This document shows positions 33,566-42,385 of a stretch of 64,000 nt of DNA, piece by piece (position 1 is the first letter of the stretch; every line of letters starts with the position of its first letter). The translations under genes were made by a program, and so were the position numbers. The notes under the pieces are model-generated. The model saw only the letters and a list, made by a program, of their open reading frames with translations. It was not told the DNA's origin and ran no database searches. The stretch is taken from NCBI RefSeq assembly GCF_900114035.1, contig NZ_FORP01000016.1:89717-153716 (forward strand), given 5' to 3'. This DNA is from Amycolatopsis sacchari. GTDB taxonomy: Bacteria > Actinomycetota > Actinomycetes > Mycobacteriales > Pseudonocardiaceae.

Positions 33566-34560
33566 CGGTCCCGTTCTCGCTCGGCAAGCTCCCCACCCTG
33601 TCTCGGTCCACTGTGGACCGTCAGGAGACCTTGCGCACCAACCCGGAAAGGCTGCTGGCCCGCTGGCCCCAGGCGGAGGTCCTGCTGGTCAACCGGCAGG
33701 GGCGGACGCCGGTCAGGCAAGGGGAAAGCGTTCTCGCCACCCGGAAAGCGATTTCCTTCGGCGACGCCCCGCCCGACGACGCGATGTTCCTCGGGGAGTG
33801 GCAGGGCGTCGACTACTGGACGCTGCCCGGCGAGCCGGCCGGTGAGCCGGAGCTGGTCGAGGCGCCCGGCAGCTGGGGCATCGTCGAGCAGGTCCCGCTG
33901 GCCGACGGCGAGCTGTGGGTGGACCTGCGGGGTTACGGCGACCAGCTCGACGACACCGCGGCGGGGCTGTTCACCACCGCGCAGGCGCTGCGGAACTGGC
34001 ACCACCGGGCGCGGTTCTGCGTGCGGGACGGCAGTCCGGTGCACCCCGCGCAGTTCGGCTGGGCGACGCGGTGCGAGGCGTCCGGGCACGAGGAGTACCC
34101 GCGCACGGACCCGGCGATCATCTGCCTGGTGCACGACGAGGCCGGCGTCAACGGCGAGCGGGTCCTCCTCGCGCGGCAACCGGTCTGGCCGAAGGGCCGG
34201 TACTCGGTGCTCGCGGGTTTCGTCGAGGCGGGGGAGTCGCTGGAAGGCTGCGTGACGCGGGAAATCCGCGAGGAAGCCGGGATCGAGGTCGACCAGGTGC
34301 GCTACCTGGGCAGCCAGCCGTGGCCGTTCCCGCGGTCGATCATGCTCGGTTTCGCGGCCCGCGCGGACTCGTCGCAGCCGCTGCGCCCGGCGGAGGGCGA
34401 GATCGAAGAGGCGCTGTGGGTGTCGCGCGCGGACGTCCGCGCGGCGTTCGAGAGCGGCGGTGCGCCCACGCCGATCGGCGACGGCGGCTCGACGTTGCTG
34501 CTGCCGGGCAACTCCTCGATCGCCCGCGTGATGCTGGAAGCCTGGGCCTACGCGGGATGA
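33562..34560 (+). CDS. nudC: NudC-type NAD+/NADH diphosphatase (Nudix)
   Basis: A 332-residue Nudix hydrolase with the box GFVEAGESLEGCVTREIREE and the NADH-pyrophosphatase signature SQPWPFPRS. It splits NAD(H) to NMN(H) and AMP and can decap NAD-capped RNA. The zinc ribbon between the domains is half lost: FCVRDG and RCEASGHEEYPR keep one cysteine each of the usual CxxC pairs. Mycobacterial NudC has lost all four. ATG at 33562 overlaps the M16 stop. Confidence 0.92.
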   Translation: MTVPFSLGKLPTLSRSTVDRQETLRTNPERLLARWPQAEVLLVNRQGRTPVRQGESVLATRKAISFGDAPPDDAMFLGEWQGVDYWTLPGEPAGEPELVEAPGSWGIVEQVPLADGELWVDLRGYGDQLDDTAAGLFTTAQALRNWHHRARFCVRDGSPVHPAQFGWATRCEASGHEEYPRTDPAIICLVHDEAGVNGERVLLARQPVWPKGRYSVLAGFVEAGESLEGCVTREIREEAGIEVDQVRYLGSQPWPFPRSIMLGFAARADSSQPLRPAEGEIEEALWVSRADVRAAFESGGAPTPIGDGGSTLLLPGNSSIARVMLEAWAYAG

Positions 34561-34913
34561 AGCTCGTCAACGAAGGCCTGGCGTTCCTGCTGGAACTACT
34601 GGCCCTCGCCGCGCTGGCGTACTGGGGTTTCGAGACGGGCGGCGGCCTGCCGGCGAAGCTCCTGCTGGGCATCGGGACACCCGTGGTGGCGGCGATCGTG
34701 TGGAGCCTGTTCGCCGCGCCCCGCGCCACCTTCGGCCTGCCGCTCGCCGGGGTGCTGCTGGTGAAGGCCGTGGTCTTCGGTGCGGCCGTGGCGGCGCTCT
34801 GCGTGACGGGGCACGTCGTGCCGGGCGCGGTCTTCGCGGTGGTCGTGGTGGCGAACGTCGCGTACACGACGGCGACTCGACGGGGGAGCGCGGGCGGCGC
34901 TGCGTCGCGGTGA
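34557..34913 (+). CDS. DUF2568 (YrdB-like) four-helix membrane protein
   Basis: A 118-residue protein with four hydrophobic helices. KLVNEGLAFLLELLALAALA is the DUF2568 opening, and GFETGGGLPAKLLLGIGTP and AAPRATFGLP follow its usual motifs. Function unknown. It overlaps the nudC stop by 4 bp (ATGA), making it the last gene of the M16-nudC operon, and ends inside a terminator hairpin. Confidence 0.85.
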   Translation: MKLVNEGLAFLLELLALAALAYWGFETGGGLPAKLLLGIGTPVVAAIVWSLFAAPRATFGLPLAGVLLVKAVVFGAAVAALCVTGHVVPGAVFAVVVVANVAYTTATRRGSAGGAASR

Positions 34914-34942
34914 GCGGTGGGGCGGCGAACCGCCCCGCTCAC
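34910..34942. terminator. bidirectional terminator hairpin containing both stop codons
   Basis: GTGAGCGG-t-GGGGCGG pairs with CCGCCCC-GCTCAC through a CGAA loop (34910-34942), with a small bulge on the left arm. The TGA of the plus-strand membrane gene is in the left arm and the TGA of the minus-strand gluconate permease gene is in the right arm. Confidence 0.7.
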
Positions 34943-36303
34943 AGGATCGCGCCCAGCGGCAGCAGGATCGCGATCGCCACCACCGAGATCACCGTCTCCA
35001 TCACCGACCAGCTCTTGATGGTCTGGCCCACCGAAAGGCCGAAGTACTCCTTCACCAGCCAGAAGCCGGCGTCGTTGACGTGGGAGAAGAACAGCGAGCC
35101 CGCGCCGATGGCGAGCACCAGGAGCGCCGCGTGCGTCGGGTCCAGGGTGGCCGCCAGCGGGGCCACGATGCCCGCCGCCGACACGGTGGCGACCGTCGCG
35201 GAACCCGTCGCGAGGCGGATGGCCACCGCGACGAGCCAGCCCAGCAGCAGCGCCGGGATCGACGCGCCCGTCGCGAGCTGGGTGATCACGTTGCCCACCC
35301 CGGCGTCGACGAGCGTCTGCTTGAACCCGCCGCCCGCGGCGACGATCAGGATGATCCCGGCGATCGGCCCGAGCGAGTCGCCCACCGTGGTGGACAGCTT
35401 GTCGCGCGTGAAGCCCGCGGCGCGGCCGAGCGTGAACATGCCCAGCAACACCGTCAGCAGCAGCGCGACGAGCGGGTCACCGATGAAGTCCAGCACGCGC
35501 CGGACCTCGCTGCCGCTCGACGCGAGGATGTCGGAAAGCGCTTTCGCCAGCATCAGCACGACGGGCAGCAGCACCGTGCTCAGCGTCGCCCCGAAGCTGG
35601 GGCGCCGGACGTCCCCGGACTCCTCGCGCGCGGGCACGAGGTGGTCCGGCGGGGCCGCGTTCGGCACCCACCGCGCCGCGAGCATGCCGAAGAGCGGGCC
35701 CGCGATGATCACCGTCGGGATCGCCACGACCAGGCCGAAGGCCAGCACGATGCCGATGTTCGCGTTCAGCGCGCCGGCCGCCGCGAGCGGGCCGGGGTGC
35801 GGCGGGACCAGGCCGTGCAGCACGGAAAGCCCGGCCAGCGCCGGAATGCCGACCAGCATCAGCGGCCGTCCGGTGCGCTTGACCACGAGCAGCACGATCG
35901 GGATCAGCAGCACCAGCCCGATCTCGAAGAACATCGGCAGGCCGATCAACGCGGCCACCAGCGCCATGGCCCACGGCAGCGTGCGGCGCCCGGCCCGCGA
36001 GACGATCGTGTCCACGATCTGTTCCGCCCCACCGGAATCCGCGAGCAGCTTGCCGATCATCGCGCCGAGCGCGATGAGCACGCCGACGGAGGCGACCGTC
36101 GAGCCCACCCCGCTGGAAAAGCTCTTCAGCAACTTGTCGACCGGCATCCCGGCGATCAGCCCGAGCGCGCCCGACCCGAGGATCAACGCGAGGAAGGCGT
36201 GCAGTTTGAACTTGCTGATCAGCACCACGATCAGCGCGATCGCCACGAGTGTCGCGACGATCAACCGGGTGTCGTGCCCGGTCCACGCGGCGGCCAGTGT
36301 CAT
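34939..36303 (-). CDS. gntP: GntP-family gluconate permease
   Basis: A 454-residue polytopic transporter. GntP signatures: FKLHAFLALILGS, LPMFFEIGLVLLIPI, LVPPHPGPLAAA and FFSHVNDAGFWLVKEYFGLS. It imports gluconate with protons. Its ATG overlaps the gntK stop (ATGA), so uptake and phosphorylation are coupled. The divergent GntR regulator and two direct repeats upstream of gntK indicate inducible expression. Confidence 0.93.
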   Translation of the reverse strand: MTLAAAWTGHDTRLIVATLVAIALIVVLISKFKLHAFLALILGSGALGLIAGMPVDKLLKSFSSGVGSTVASVGVLIALGAMIGKLLADSGGAEQIVDTIVSRAGRRTLPWAMALVAALIGLPMFFEIGLVLLIPIVLLVVKRTGRPLMLVGIPALAGLSVLHGLVPPHPGPLAAAGALNANIGIVLAFGLVVAIPTVIIAGPLFGMLAARWVPNAAPPDHLVPAREESGDVRRPSFGATLSTVLLPVVLMLAKALSDILASSGSEVRRVLDFIGDPLVALLLTVLLGMFTLGRAAGFTRDKLSTTVGDSLGPIAGIILIVAAGGGFKQTLVDAGVGNVITQLATGASIPALLLGWLVAVAIRLATGSATVATVSAAGIVAPLAATLDPTHAALLVLAIGAGSLFFSHVNDAGFWLVKEYFGLSVGQTIKSWSVMETVISVVAIAILLPLGAIL

Positions 36304-36800
36304 TCCTTCGGCTCCTTTGCCAGTGCGTCGAGCGCGGCGGCCACGATGTCCCCGGGCGGCCTGCTGATGTCCGCCACGAGCCCGCGCTCGTCGGTTTCCA
36401 GTGGTTCGAGGTCGGCGAGCTGGGAGTCGAGCAGCGACACCGGCATGAAGTGCCCCGACCGGCTCTTCATGCGCTCGGCGATCAGCTCCCGCGGCCCGTT
36501 CAGGTGGAGGAACCAGACGTCCCCGCCGCCGCGCAGCACGTCGCGGTAACGGCGTTTGAGCGCCGACGACGACACCACGCCGCCGGTCTCCTGGTGTGCG
36601 CGGATCCAGTCGGCGATGGCGTGCAGCCAGGGCCTGCGGTCCTCGTCCGTGAGCGGGTGGCCGGAGGACATCTTGTCGATGTTCGCCTGGGGGTGGAACG
36701 CGTCGGCCTCGGCGTATTCGACGCCGAGCCGTCGCGCCAGCTCACCGCCGATGGTCGTCTTGCCGGACCCGGCCACTCCCATCACGACGATGACGGTCAT
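36300..36800 (-). CDS. gntK: gluconokinase
   Basis: A 166-residue thermoresistant-type gluconate kinase: MGVAGSGKTTIGGELA is the P-loop, YAEADAFHPQANIDKM is the substrate region, LTDEDRRPWLHAIADW and VVSSSALKRRYRDVLR are family motifs, and SRSGHFMPVSLLDSQ is the lid. It makes 6-phosphogluconate for the pentose phosphate or Entner-Doudoroff path. First gene of the operon; GGAGGACGAA lies before ATG 36800. Confidence 0.94.
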   Translation of the reverse strand: MTVIVVMGVAGSGKTTIGGELARRLGVEYAEADAFHPQANIDKMSSGHPLTDEDRRPWLHAIADWIRAHQETGGVVSSSALKRRYRDVLRGGGDVWFLHLNGPRELIAERMKSRSGHFMPVSLLDSQLADLEPLETDERGLVADISRPPGDIVAAALDALAKEPKE

Positions 36801-36888
36801 TTCGTCCTCCGACTCCGCCCGCCCGCCAGCCCGACCACCACCCCTGGTGGACACGCTCCGCGTGACGGTATCTCGTGTACTGCACCAC

Positions 36889-36924
36889 AAAGGTACTACT
36901 TATTGATGCGAAAGGTACTACTTA
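36889..36924. promoter_or_regulatory. paired direct repeats, probable GntR operators for gntK-gntP
   Basis: AAAGGTACTACTTA occurs at 36889-36902 and again at 36911-36924, exactly 22 bp apart, about two helical turns. Each holds the odd dyad GTACTAC. They lie in the only AT-rich patch between gntK and the divergent GntR gene, just upstream of the regulator's -10 (TATACG, 36938-36943). Confidence 0.7.
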
Positions 36925-36951
36925 ATCGAATCAGTGGTATACGGTCACATC

Positions 36952-37644
36952 GTGGCTGACGGCAGGCACGCGCGTGTGCTCGACGAACTGGGTACCGCCA
37001 TCGCGTCGGGGGAAATCCCGCCCGGCACCGTGCTGCGCCTCGAACAGTTGCAGGAGGAGTACGGCGCGTCACGCACCGTCGCGCGGGAAGTGGTGCGGGC
37101 GCTGGAAGTCATGCGCCTGACGAGCAGCAAACGCCGCGTCGGCATCACCGTGCGGGACCCGGCGGACTGGAACCACTTCGACCCGCGCCTGATCGGCTGG
37201 CAGCTCGACGGCGCGAGCCGCGAGCAGGCGCTGCGGATGCTGATGGAGCTGCGCTGGGCCGTCGAACCCACCGCCGCCCGCTTCGCCGCGTTGCGGGCCA
37301 CCCCCGAGGACCGCGGCAGGCTGCGGGCGCTCGCCAGCCGGTTGCAGAGCACGGCCAAGGCCCGCGACCTCGAAACCTTCCTGCGGCACGACATCGCGTT
37401 CCACCACGTCGTGCTGGCCGCGTCGGCGAACCCGATGTTCTGCCAGCTCTCCGACGTCGTGGCCCAGGTGCTCACCGGCCGCACCGAGCACGGCCTGATG
37501 CCGCCGGAACCCCAGCCCGAAGCCGTCGCGCTGCACGTCCGCGTGGCGCTCGCCGTGGACGGCGGGGACGCCGAGGAGGCCGAGGAGGCCATGCGCGGCA
37601 TCATGGAACAGGCGCGCGACGAGGTCGCCGAGCAGTTCGAGTAA
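36952..37644 (+). CDS. GntR-family (FadR/FCD) regulator of gluconate genes
   Basis: A 230-residue regulator with the winged helix VLDELGTAIASGEIPPGTVL, then EYGASRTVAREVVRALEVM. The FCD domain has MELRWAVEPTAARFAALRA, the metal-site motif RHDIAFHHVVLAASAN and a C-terminal histidine-containing helix. GTG at 36952 has TATACG 8 nt upstream; a start at 36934 is possible but would place coding sequence over the -10. It faces gntK-gntP across two direct repeats and presumably represses them until gluconate or 6-phosphogluconate binds. Confidence 0.88.
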   Translation: MADGRHARVLDELGTAIASGEIPPGTVLRLEQLQEEYGASRTVAREVVRALEVMRLTSSKRRVGITVRDPADWNHFDPRLIGWQLDGASREQALRMLMELRWAVEPTAARFAALRATPEDRGRLRALASRLQSTAKARDLETFLRHDIAFHHVVLAASANPMFCQLSDVVAQVLTGRTEHGLMPPEPQPEAVALHVRVALAVDGGDAEEAEEAMRGIMEQARDEVAEQFE

Positions 37645-37678
37645 CCTCCCCCCGGTAAGTCGACAAGGGGGGCACGGC

Positions 37679-38530
37679 GTGAGTGCGGCGCGGGCGGTCG
37701 GGCTGCTGCTGGGGGCGGCCGCGGACGGCGTGATCGGTGGCGAACCGTTGCGCGGGGCGCTGCGCACGCTGGACCGGAAACCGGGCTACGCCGCCGGTCT
37801 CGTCGGTGGTCTCGTGGTCGCCGGTGTCGCGGCCGAGCGCGTCACGCGCCGGAGCCCGGTGTGGCAGGCGGTCGGCACGGCCGTCGCGACGTGGGCGGTG
37901 CTCGGGGGAGCCGGGCTCGCCGCCGACGGCACGGCGCTCGCCCGGGACCTCGAAGAAGGCGAACTCGACGCGGCGCGGACCACGCTCGCCGCCCTCGACG
38001 AGCGCTCCACGCAGTCGCTCGACGTCATCGGGCTGTCGCGGGCGTCGGTCGAGTCCGTCGCGCAGCACACTTCCGACGCCGTGGTGGGGCCGATGTTCTG
38101 GGGCGCGGTCGCCGGAATCCCCGGGCTCGTCGTGTCGCGGGTGCTCAGCGCGCTGCGCGGGACGCGGCTCGCCGAACTGGTCAAGCTCGTGCCGACGCGC
38201 ATCGCCGCCGCGCTGACCGTGACCGGCGCCCCGGTGGTCGGCGGCTCGGCCAAGGGTGCCTGGCGGGCGTGGCGGCGGGACACGATCGCCCACCCCAGCC
38301 CGAACGCGGGCCGGATCGAGGCGGCTTTCGCGGGGGCGCTGGAAATCCGCCTCGGCGGGCGGGCGGTGTACCCGCAGGGTGTGCGCGAGCTGCCGGTGCT
38401 GGGTGACGGCCGCAACCCCGACGCGGGCCACGTGACGCGCGCCGTGGAGCTTTCCCGGGTGGTGGGGCTGCTGACCGCGGTCAGTTCTGCCGTGCTGGCT
38501 CTTCTGACCGGCCTTCGGCGGCGTCCCTAG
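37679..38530 (+). CDS. cobD: CobD/CbiB adenosylcobinamide-phosphate synthase
   Basis: A 283-residue membrane enzyme of the late B12 pathway that joins aminopropanol to adenosylcobyric acid. Family marks: an N-terminal LLLGAAADGVIGG, the RDTIAHPSPNAGRIEAAFAG motif near residue 200, and LEIRLGGRAVYPQG. It is slightly shorter than usual and has shorter membrane segments. GTG start follows GGGGGG. Its last 50 bp overlap the convergent SURF1 gene. CobD, SURF1 and ptpA are also neighbours in M. tuberculosis (Rv2236c, Rv2235, Rv2234). Confidence 0.88.
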   Translation: MSAARAVGLLLGAAADGVIGGEPLRGALRTLDRKPGYAAGLVGGLVVAGVAAERVTRRSPVWQAVGTAVATWAVLGGAGLAADGTALARDLEEGELDAARTTLAALDERSTQSLDVIGLSRASVESVAQHTSDAVVGPMFWGAVAGIPGLVVSRVLSALRGTRLAELVKLVPTRIAAALTVTGAPVVGGSAKGAWRAWRRDTIAHPSPNAGRIEAAFAGALEIRLGGRAVYPQGVRELPVLGDGRNPDAGHVTRAVELSRVVGLLTAVSSAVLALLTGLRRRP

Positions 38531-39353
38531 CTTCGTCTTCGGCCAGAATTTCGGCCACGGACTTGCGCTTGCGGGCCTTCTTCTCCTTTTGACGCTCACC
38601 CATCTCGGCGAGCACCCCACCGGGCTTCAGCTCCCGGATGGTGAAGTACGCGAGCCCGCCCAGCGCCATCACGCCGAACGCGATCCACTGCAGGGCGTAG
38701 GAGAAGAACGGCCCCGCGTCGAGCTGTGGCAACGGCAGCGCGTTGAGCACACCGGGCGCGTTCTGGTCGAGCTGGAAGTACCCCGGCCGGATCGGCAGCC
38801 CACTCGACCGCGCCACCACCCGCGAGTCCACCACGTAGCTCTGCAGCTTCCCGCCGGTGGAGGCGTCGGCGAACGCGTCACGGTTCTTGGGGTCGGTCTC
38901 GTCCTGCCGGACGCGCGCGACGACCTCGACCGTGCCGGCGGGCGGCGCGGCGTAGGGCGGGACGGAGTTGTGCTCACCGGGCTGGACGTAGCCGCGGTCG
39001 ATCAGCACGACCTCGCCGGTGGTGGTGCGGAACGGGGTCAGCACCTCGAACGCGGGCTCGCCCTGGACGGTGCGCAGGCGAGCCACCACCTCGTCCTCCG
39101 GCAGGTACGTCCCGGTGATCGTGACGCGCGTCCACTCGGTGTTCCGGTCCGGTGCCACGCCCGGCGCGAGCACGGTGTCCAGCGGTTTCGGCTCAGCGGT
39201 CATCGAGTGCTGCACGGCGGCGTTCTGGGCTTCGCGTTCGGAGTTGCGGTTGAACTGCCACGGTGAGAGCAGCCAGAAGCAGGCGAAAGCGAAAATCAGC
39301 ACGCCCGCCACGAGGGCGAGCCAGCTGGGCCTGAGCAGAACCTTCCACCGCAC
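38481..39353 (-). CDS. SURF1-family cytochrome oxidase assembly protein
   Basis: A 290-residue protein. TM1 is at about residues 10-30 (LALVAGVLIFAFACFWLLSPWQFNR cut here to its core). A periplasmic-side domain has SURF1 motifs (GTYLPEDEVV, VLIDRGYVQPG, PGYFQLDQ), TM2 is at about 220-240 (FFSYALQWIAFGVMALGG), and a lysine/glutamate-rich cytoplasmic tail follows. It helps insert heme A or mature the aa3 oxidase. GTG at 39353 follows TACCGT by 6 nt, suggesting a leaderless transcript. Confidence 0.9.
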   Translation of the reverse strand: MRWKVLLRPSWLALVAGVLIFAFACFWLLSPWQFNRNSEREAQNAAVQHSMTAEPKPLDTVLAPGVAPDRNTEWTRVTITGTYLPEDEVVARLRTVQGEPAFEVLTPFRTTTGEVVLIDRGYVQPGEHNSVPPYAAPPAGTVEVVARVRQDETDPKNRDAFADASTGGKLQSYVVDSRVVARSSGLPIRPGYFQLDQNAPGVLNALPLPQLDAGPFFSYALQWIAFGVMALGGLAYFTIRELKPGGVLAEMGERQKEKKARKRKSVAEILAEDEARDAAEGRSEEPARQN

Positions 39354-39376
39354 GGTCCCACGGTAGCCCCGGTGGT

Positions 39377-40234
39377 TCAGCGCAAGCAGGCCCGGGCCGC
39401 CGACAGCGCCTGGCGGGCGTAGCCGCCGCCGAACACCGCGGCGTGCATGAGCAGCGGGAACAGCTGGTGCAGCGGCACGCGGTCGCGCCAGCCGTCGGCC
39501 AGCGGGACGCCCTGGTCCTGCGCGCCTTCCGCGTACGCGCCGAGGATGGTCTGGAGCTGTGACGTGCCGAACAGCTGCAGCATCGCGAGGTCGCCCTCGC
39601 GGTGCCCGCCGTGCGCGGCCGGGTCGATCAGCCACACGCCGTCCGCGGCCCAGTGCACGTTGCCGCTCCACAGGTCGCCGTGGATGCGGGCCGGCGGCTC
39701 GGCGGGTGCCAGGTCACCGAGGCGGTCACACAGCTTCTCGAACAGCTCCGCCTCGTCCTGCGTGAACAGGCCCTGGTCCACGCAGTCCCGCACGTAGGGC
39801 AGGACGCGGTGCCGGGCGTAGAACGTCGGCCAGTCGGGGCTCGCCTCGTTGCGCATGGGTGCGACACCCATCCACGCGTCGGCGGGGCCGCCGGGCGGTG
39901 GGCAGCCGAACGCCTCGGCGCCACGCTGGTGCAGCGCCGCCAGGTTGCGGCCGAAGGCCTCTGCGGCTTCCGGCGTCGGCGGGCCTGGTGGCACGTACTG
40001 CATGACGAGCCACTGGTCGTCGTGGCCGTGCACCCGGGGCGTGGGCAGGTCGCCGTGCTCGCCGAGCCAGCGCAGCCCGGCGGCCTCCGCCGCCGTCGCC
40101 CCGGGCCCGACGCCCTCCTTGGCGATGACGGCTTCCCCGCTCGCCAGGCTGACCAGGAAGATCGCCCCGCCCGCGCGGCGGACCCCGGTCACCTCGCCGC
40201 CGTACAGTCGCTCGACCGCTTCGCGCGCGTTCAC
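39377..40234 (-). CDS. fructosamine kinase / aminoglycoside-phosphotransferase-like kinase
   Basis: A 285-residue kinase-like protein. FLVSLASGEAVIAKEG holds the ATP-binding lysine, ARIHGDLWSGNVHW is the catalytic loop (Asp and Asn), and WLIDPAAHGGHREGDLAML is the metal-binding DPA and the fructosamine-kinase signature. It should phosphorylate protein-bound or small fructosamines for deglycation. GTG at 40234. It lies between SURF1 and the LMW phosphatase gene, all on the minus strand. Confidence 0.9.
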   Translation of the reverse strand: MNAREAVERLYGGEVTGVRRAGGAIFLVSLASGEAVIAKEGVGPGATAAEAAGLRWLGEHGDLPTPRVHGHDDQWLVMQYVPPGPPTPEAAEAFGRNLAALHQRGAEAFGCPPPGGPADAWMGVAPMRNEASPDWPTFYARHRVLPYVRDCVDQGLFTQDEAELFEKLCDRLGDLAPAEPPARIHGDLWSGNVHWAADGVWLIDPAAHGGHREGDLAMLQLFGTSQLQTILGAYAEGAQDQGVPLADGWRDRVPLHQLFPLLMHAAVFGGGYARQALSAARACLR

Positions 40235-40310
40235 GCGTGCAGTGTGCCCAGGTGCCCGTGCGGTCAATCGAGCAGGTGGGTCTGATCCTGCCGGATCGGG
40301 CGAATCGCGG

Positions 40311-40787
40311 TCAGGCGCGGTGCAGTTCGGCCCGTACCCACTCGAGCAGGCCCGGCATCGTGCGCTCGATCATGGCCAGGACCTCCTCGAACCCCTCGTC
40401 ACCGCCGTAGTACGGGTCGGGCACCTCCGCGCCTTCGGGGGCCGTCGGGTCGAAGGAGCGTAGCAGCCGCACGCGGGAGGGGTCGTCGAGCTCGCGCCGC
40501 AGGTCACGGAGGTGCCCCGCGTCGGCGGCCAGCAGCAGGTCCGCGCCGAGGTGATCTTCGCCGACCTGCGTGGCGATGTGCTTACCGTCGTAACCGTGCG
40601 CTTCGAGCGTCGCGACCGCCCGGGCGTCCGCGGGCTCCCCGACGTGCCATGGCCCGGTGCCGCCGCTGCTGACGCGCACCCGGCCGGCGAGCCCCTCGCG
40701 TTCGAGGTGCGCGGAGAACACGAGCGCGGCCATCGGGGAGCGGCAGATGTTGCCGGAGCAGACGAAGCAGACGTGGAGTTCAGGCAC
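40311..40787 (-). CDS. low-molecular-weight protein-tyrosine phosphatase
   Basis: A 158-residue PtpA-like enzyme. The active-site loop VCSGNICRSPMA (CX5R) is at residues about 9-20 and the general-acid motif VPDPYYGGDEGFEEV is near residue 125. It dephosphorylates phosphotyrosine proteins. GTG at 40787 is preceded by CACACT at 7 nt. It faces the Nif3 gene with 48 bp between. M. tuberculosis ptpA (Rv2234) has the same neighbourhood. Confidence 0.92.
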   Translation of the reverse strand: MPELHVCFVCSGNICRSPMAALVFSAHLEREGLAGRVRVSSGGTGPWHVGEPADARAVATLEAHGYDGKHIATQVGEDHLGADLLLAADAGHLRDLRRELDDPSRVRLLRSFDPTAPEGAEVPDPYYGGDEGFEEVLAMIERTMPGLLEWVRAELHRA

Positions 40788-40835
40788 GGCGAACAGTGTG
40801 CCCGCTCCTCCCCGGCGGATGCGAAGATCCCCGGT

Positions 40836-41651
40836 ATGCCCGCACTCGCCGAGATCATCGCCGCACTGGAGGACGCCTACCCGCCCGAGCTCGCCGAGAG
40901 CTGGGACGCCGTGGGGCTCGTCTGCGGTGACCCGGCCGACGAGGTCCGCCGCGTGCTGGTGTGCGTCGACCCGGTCGCCGAGACCGTGGACGAGGCGATC
41001 GAGCTGGGGGTCCAGCTGATCGTCGCCCACCACCCGCTGTTGTTGCGGGGTGTGCACGGCGTGCCCGCCGACACCCCGAAGGGCGGCCTCGTGCACCGCC
41101 TGATCCGCGCGGGCGTCGCGTTGTACTGCGCGCACACCAACGCCGACTCCGCCGACCCGGGCGTCTCGGACGCCCTCGCCGAGGCCATCGGCCTGCGGGT
41201 GCTCCGGCCGCTCGACCCCAAGGGGGAGCGCACCGGCATCGGCCGCATCGGGGAGCTGCCCGAGCCGGAGTCGTTCGCCGTCTTCGTGCAGCGAGTCGCC
41301 GAAGCGTTGCCCGAGACCGAACCCGGGGTGCTCGGCGCGGGAGACCCGGACCGTCCGATCAGGACGGTCGCGGTGTCCGGCGGGGCGGGGGACGGCTACC
41401 TCGCCACCGCGACCGAGGCCGGCGTCGACGCCTACGTGACCGCCGACCTGCGCCACCACCCCGCCGGCGAGCACCTCGCCGCGGGCGGGCCCGCGCTGGT
41501 CGGCCTCACGCACTGGGCGAGCGAATGGCCGTGGTGCGAGCAAGCCTCGGCGGTCCTGCGGCGCGCGTTTGCGGGTAACGTCGACACCCACGTGTCCACC
41601 CGGCGCACGGATCCGTGGACCATCCGAACCTCAAGGGAGCGCAACCAGTGA
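40836..41651 (+). CDS. Nif3-like dinuclear metal-centre hexameric protein (DUF34)
   Basis: A 271-residue Nif3/YbgI-type protein. ESWDAVGLVCGDP opens the family, LIVAHHPLLLRG supplies the metal-binding histidines, YCAHTNADSADPGVSDALAE adds further ligands, and VTADLRHH and LTHWASE are C-terminal ligands. It forms hexameric rings with two metals per chain; the substrate is debated (possibly GTP cyclohydrolase I-like). First of a three-gene coupled operon like Rv2230c-Rv2229c-Rv2228c. Confidence 0.92.
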   Translation: MPALAEIIAALEDAYPPELAESWDAVGLVCGDPADEVRRVLVCVDPVAETVDEAIELGVQLIVAHHPLLLRGVHGVPADTPKGGLVHRLIRAGVALYCAHTNADSADPGVSDALAEAIGLRVLRPLDPKGERTGIGRIGELPEPESFAVFVQRVAEALPETEPGVLGAGDPDRPIRTVAVSGGAGDGYLATATEAGVDAYVTADLRHHPAGEHLAAGGPALVGLTHWASEWPWCEQASAVLRRAFAGNVDTHVSTRRTDPWTIRTSRERNQ

Positions 41652-42385
41652 AGGCAGACCCCGCCGTCCAGCGTCAGCTGCTCGACCTCGCCAAGGTGGA
41701 CGCCGAGCTGTCCCGCGTCGAGCACCGCCGCCGCACCCTGCCCGAGCTGGCCGAGATCGAGGCCGCCGAGAAGAACGTCCGCAACCGCCGCGACGCGCTC
41801 GTCGCGACGCAGACCGTGGCCTCCGACCTCGACCGCGACATCGCGCGGCAGGAGAAGGAGATCGAGTCGGTGCGCGCCCGCGAGGACCGCGACCGCAAGC
41901 TGCTGGAGTCCGGCTCCATCCAGGCCAAGCAGCTCTCCGACATCCAGCACGAGCTGGAGACGCTGGCGCGCCGCCAGTCCGCGCTGGAGGACGACCTGCT
42001 GGAGCTGATGGAACGCCGCGAGGCCGTCGAGATGGACGCGCAGCGCACGGGCGCCGAGGTCGACAAGGCGGAGCAGGAGCTCGCCGACGCCACCCGCCGT
42101 CGTGACGAGACCTTCACCGACCTCGACACCACCCAGGCCCGCCGCATGGAGGACCGCGCGAAGCTGCTGCCGCGCTTCCCCGAGCCGCTGCTCAACCTCT
42201 ACGAGCGCGTCCGCTCCCACAAGGGCATCGGTGCCGCGCTGTTGCGGGCCCGCCGCTGCGGGTCGTGCCAGCTGGAGCTGGACCGCAACACCATCGCGGA
42301 GATCAAGGCCGCGGCCGAGGACGAGGTCGTGCAGTGCGAGAACTGCGACGCCATCCTGGTGCGCACCATGGAGTCGGGTCTGTGA
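41648..42385 (+). CDS. coiled-coil zinc-ribbon protein (CT398/DUF164 family)
   Basis: A 245-residue protein. A long antiparallel coiled coil (about residues 8-180, rich in E/R/L heptads) is followed by a C-terminal C4 zinc ribbon, CGSC-18-CENC type (RRCGSCQLEL and VQCENCDAIL). Similar proteins bind nucleic acid or act as adaptors; the exact task is unknown. GTG at 41648 overlaps the Nif3 stop and its own stop overlaps the next gene (GTGA each time). Confidence 0.92.
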   Translation: MKADPAVQRQLLDLAKVDAELSRVEHRRRTLPELAEIEAAEKNVRNRRDALVATQTVASDLDRDIARQEKEIESVRAREDRDRKLLESGSIQAKQLSDIQHELETLARRQSALEDDLLELMERREAVEMDAQRTGAEVDKAEQELADATRRRDETFTDLDTTQARRMEDRAKLLPRFPEPLLNLYERVRSHKGIGAALLRARRCGSCQLELDRNTIAEIKAAAEDEVVQCENCDAILVRTMESGL

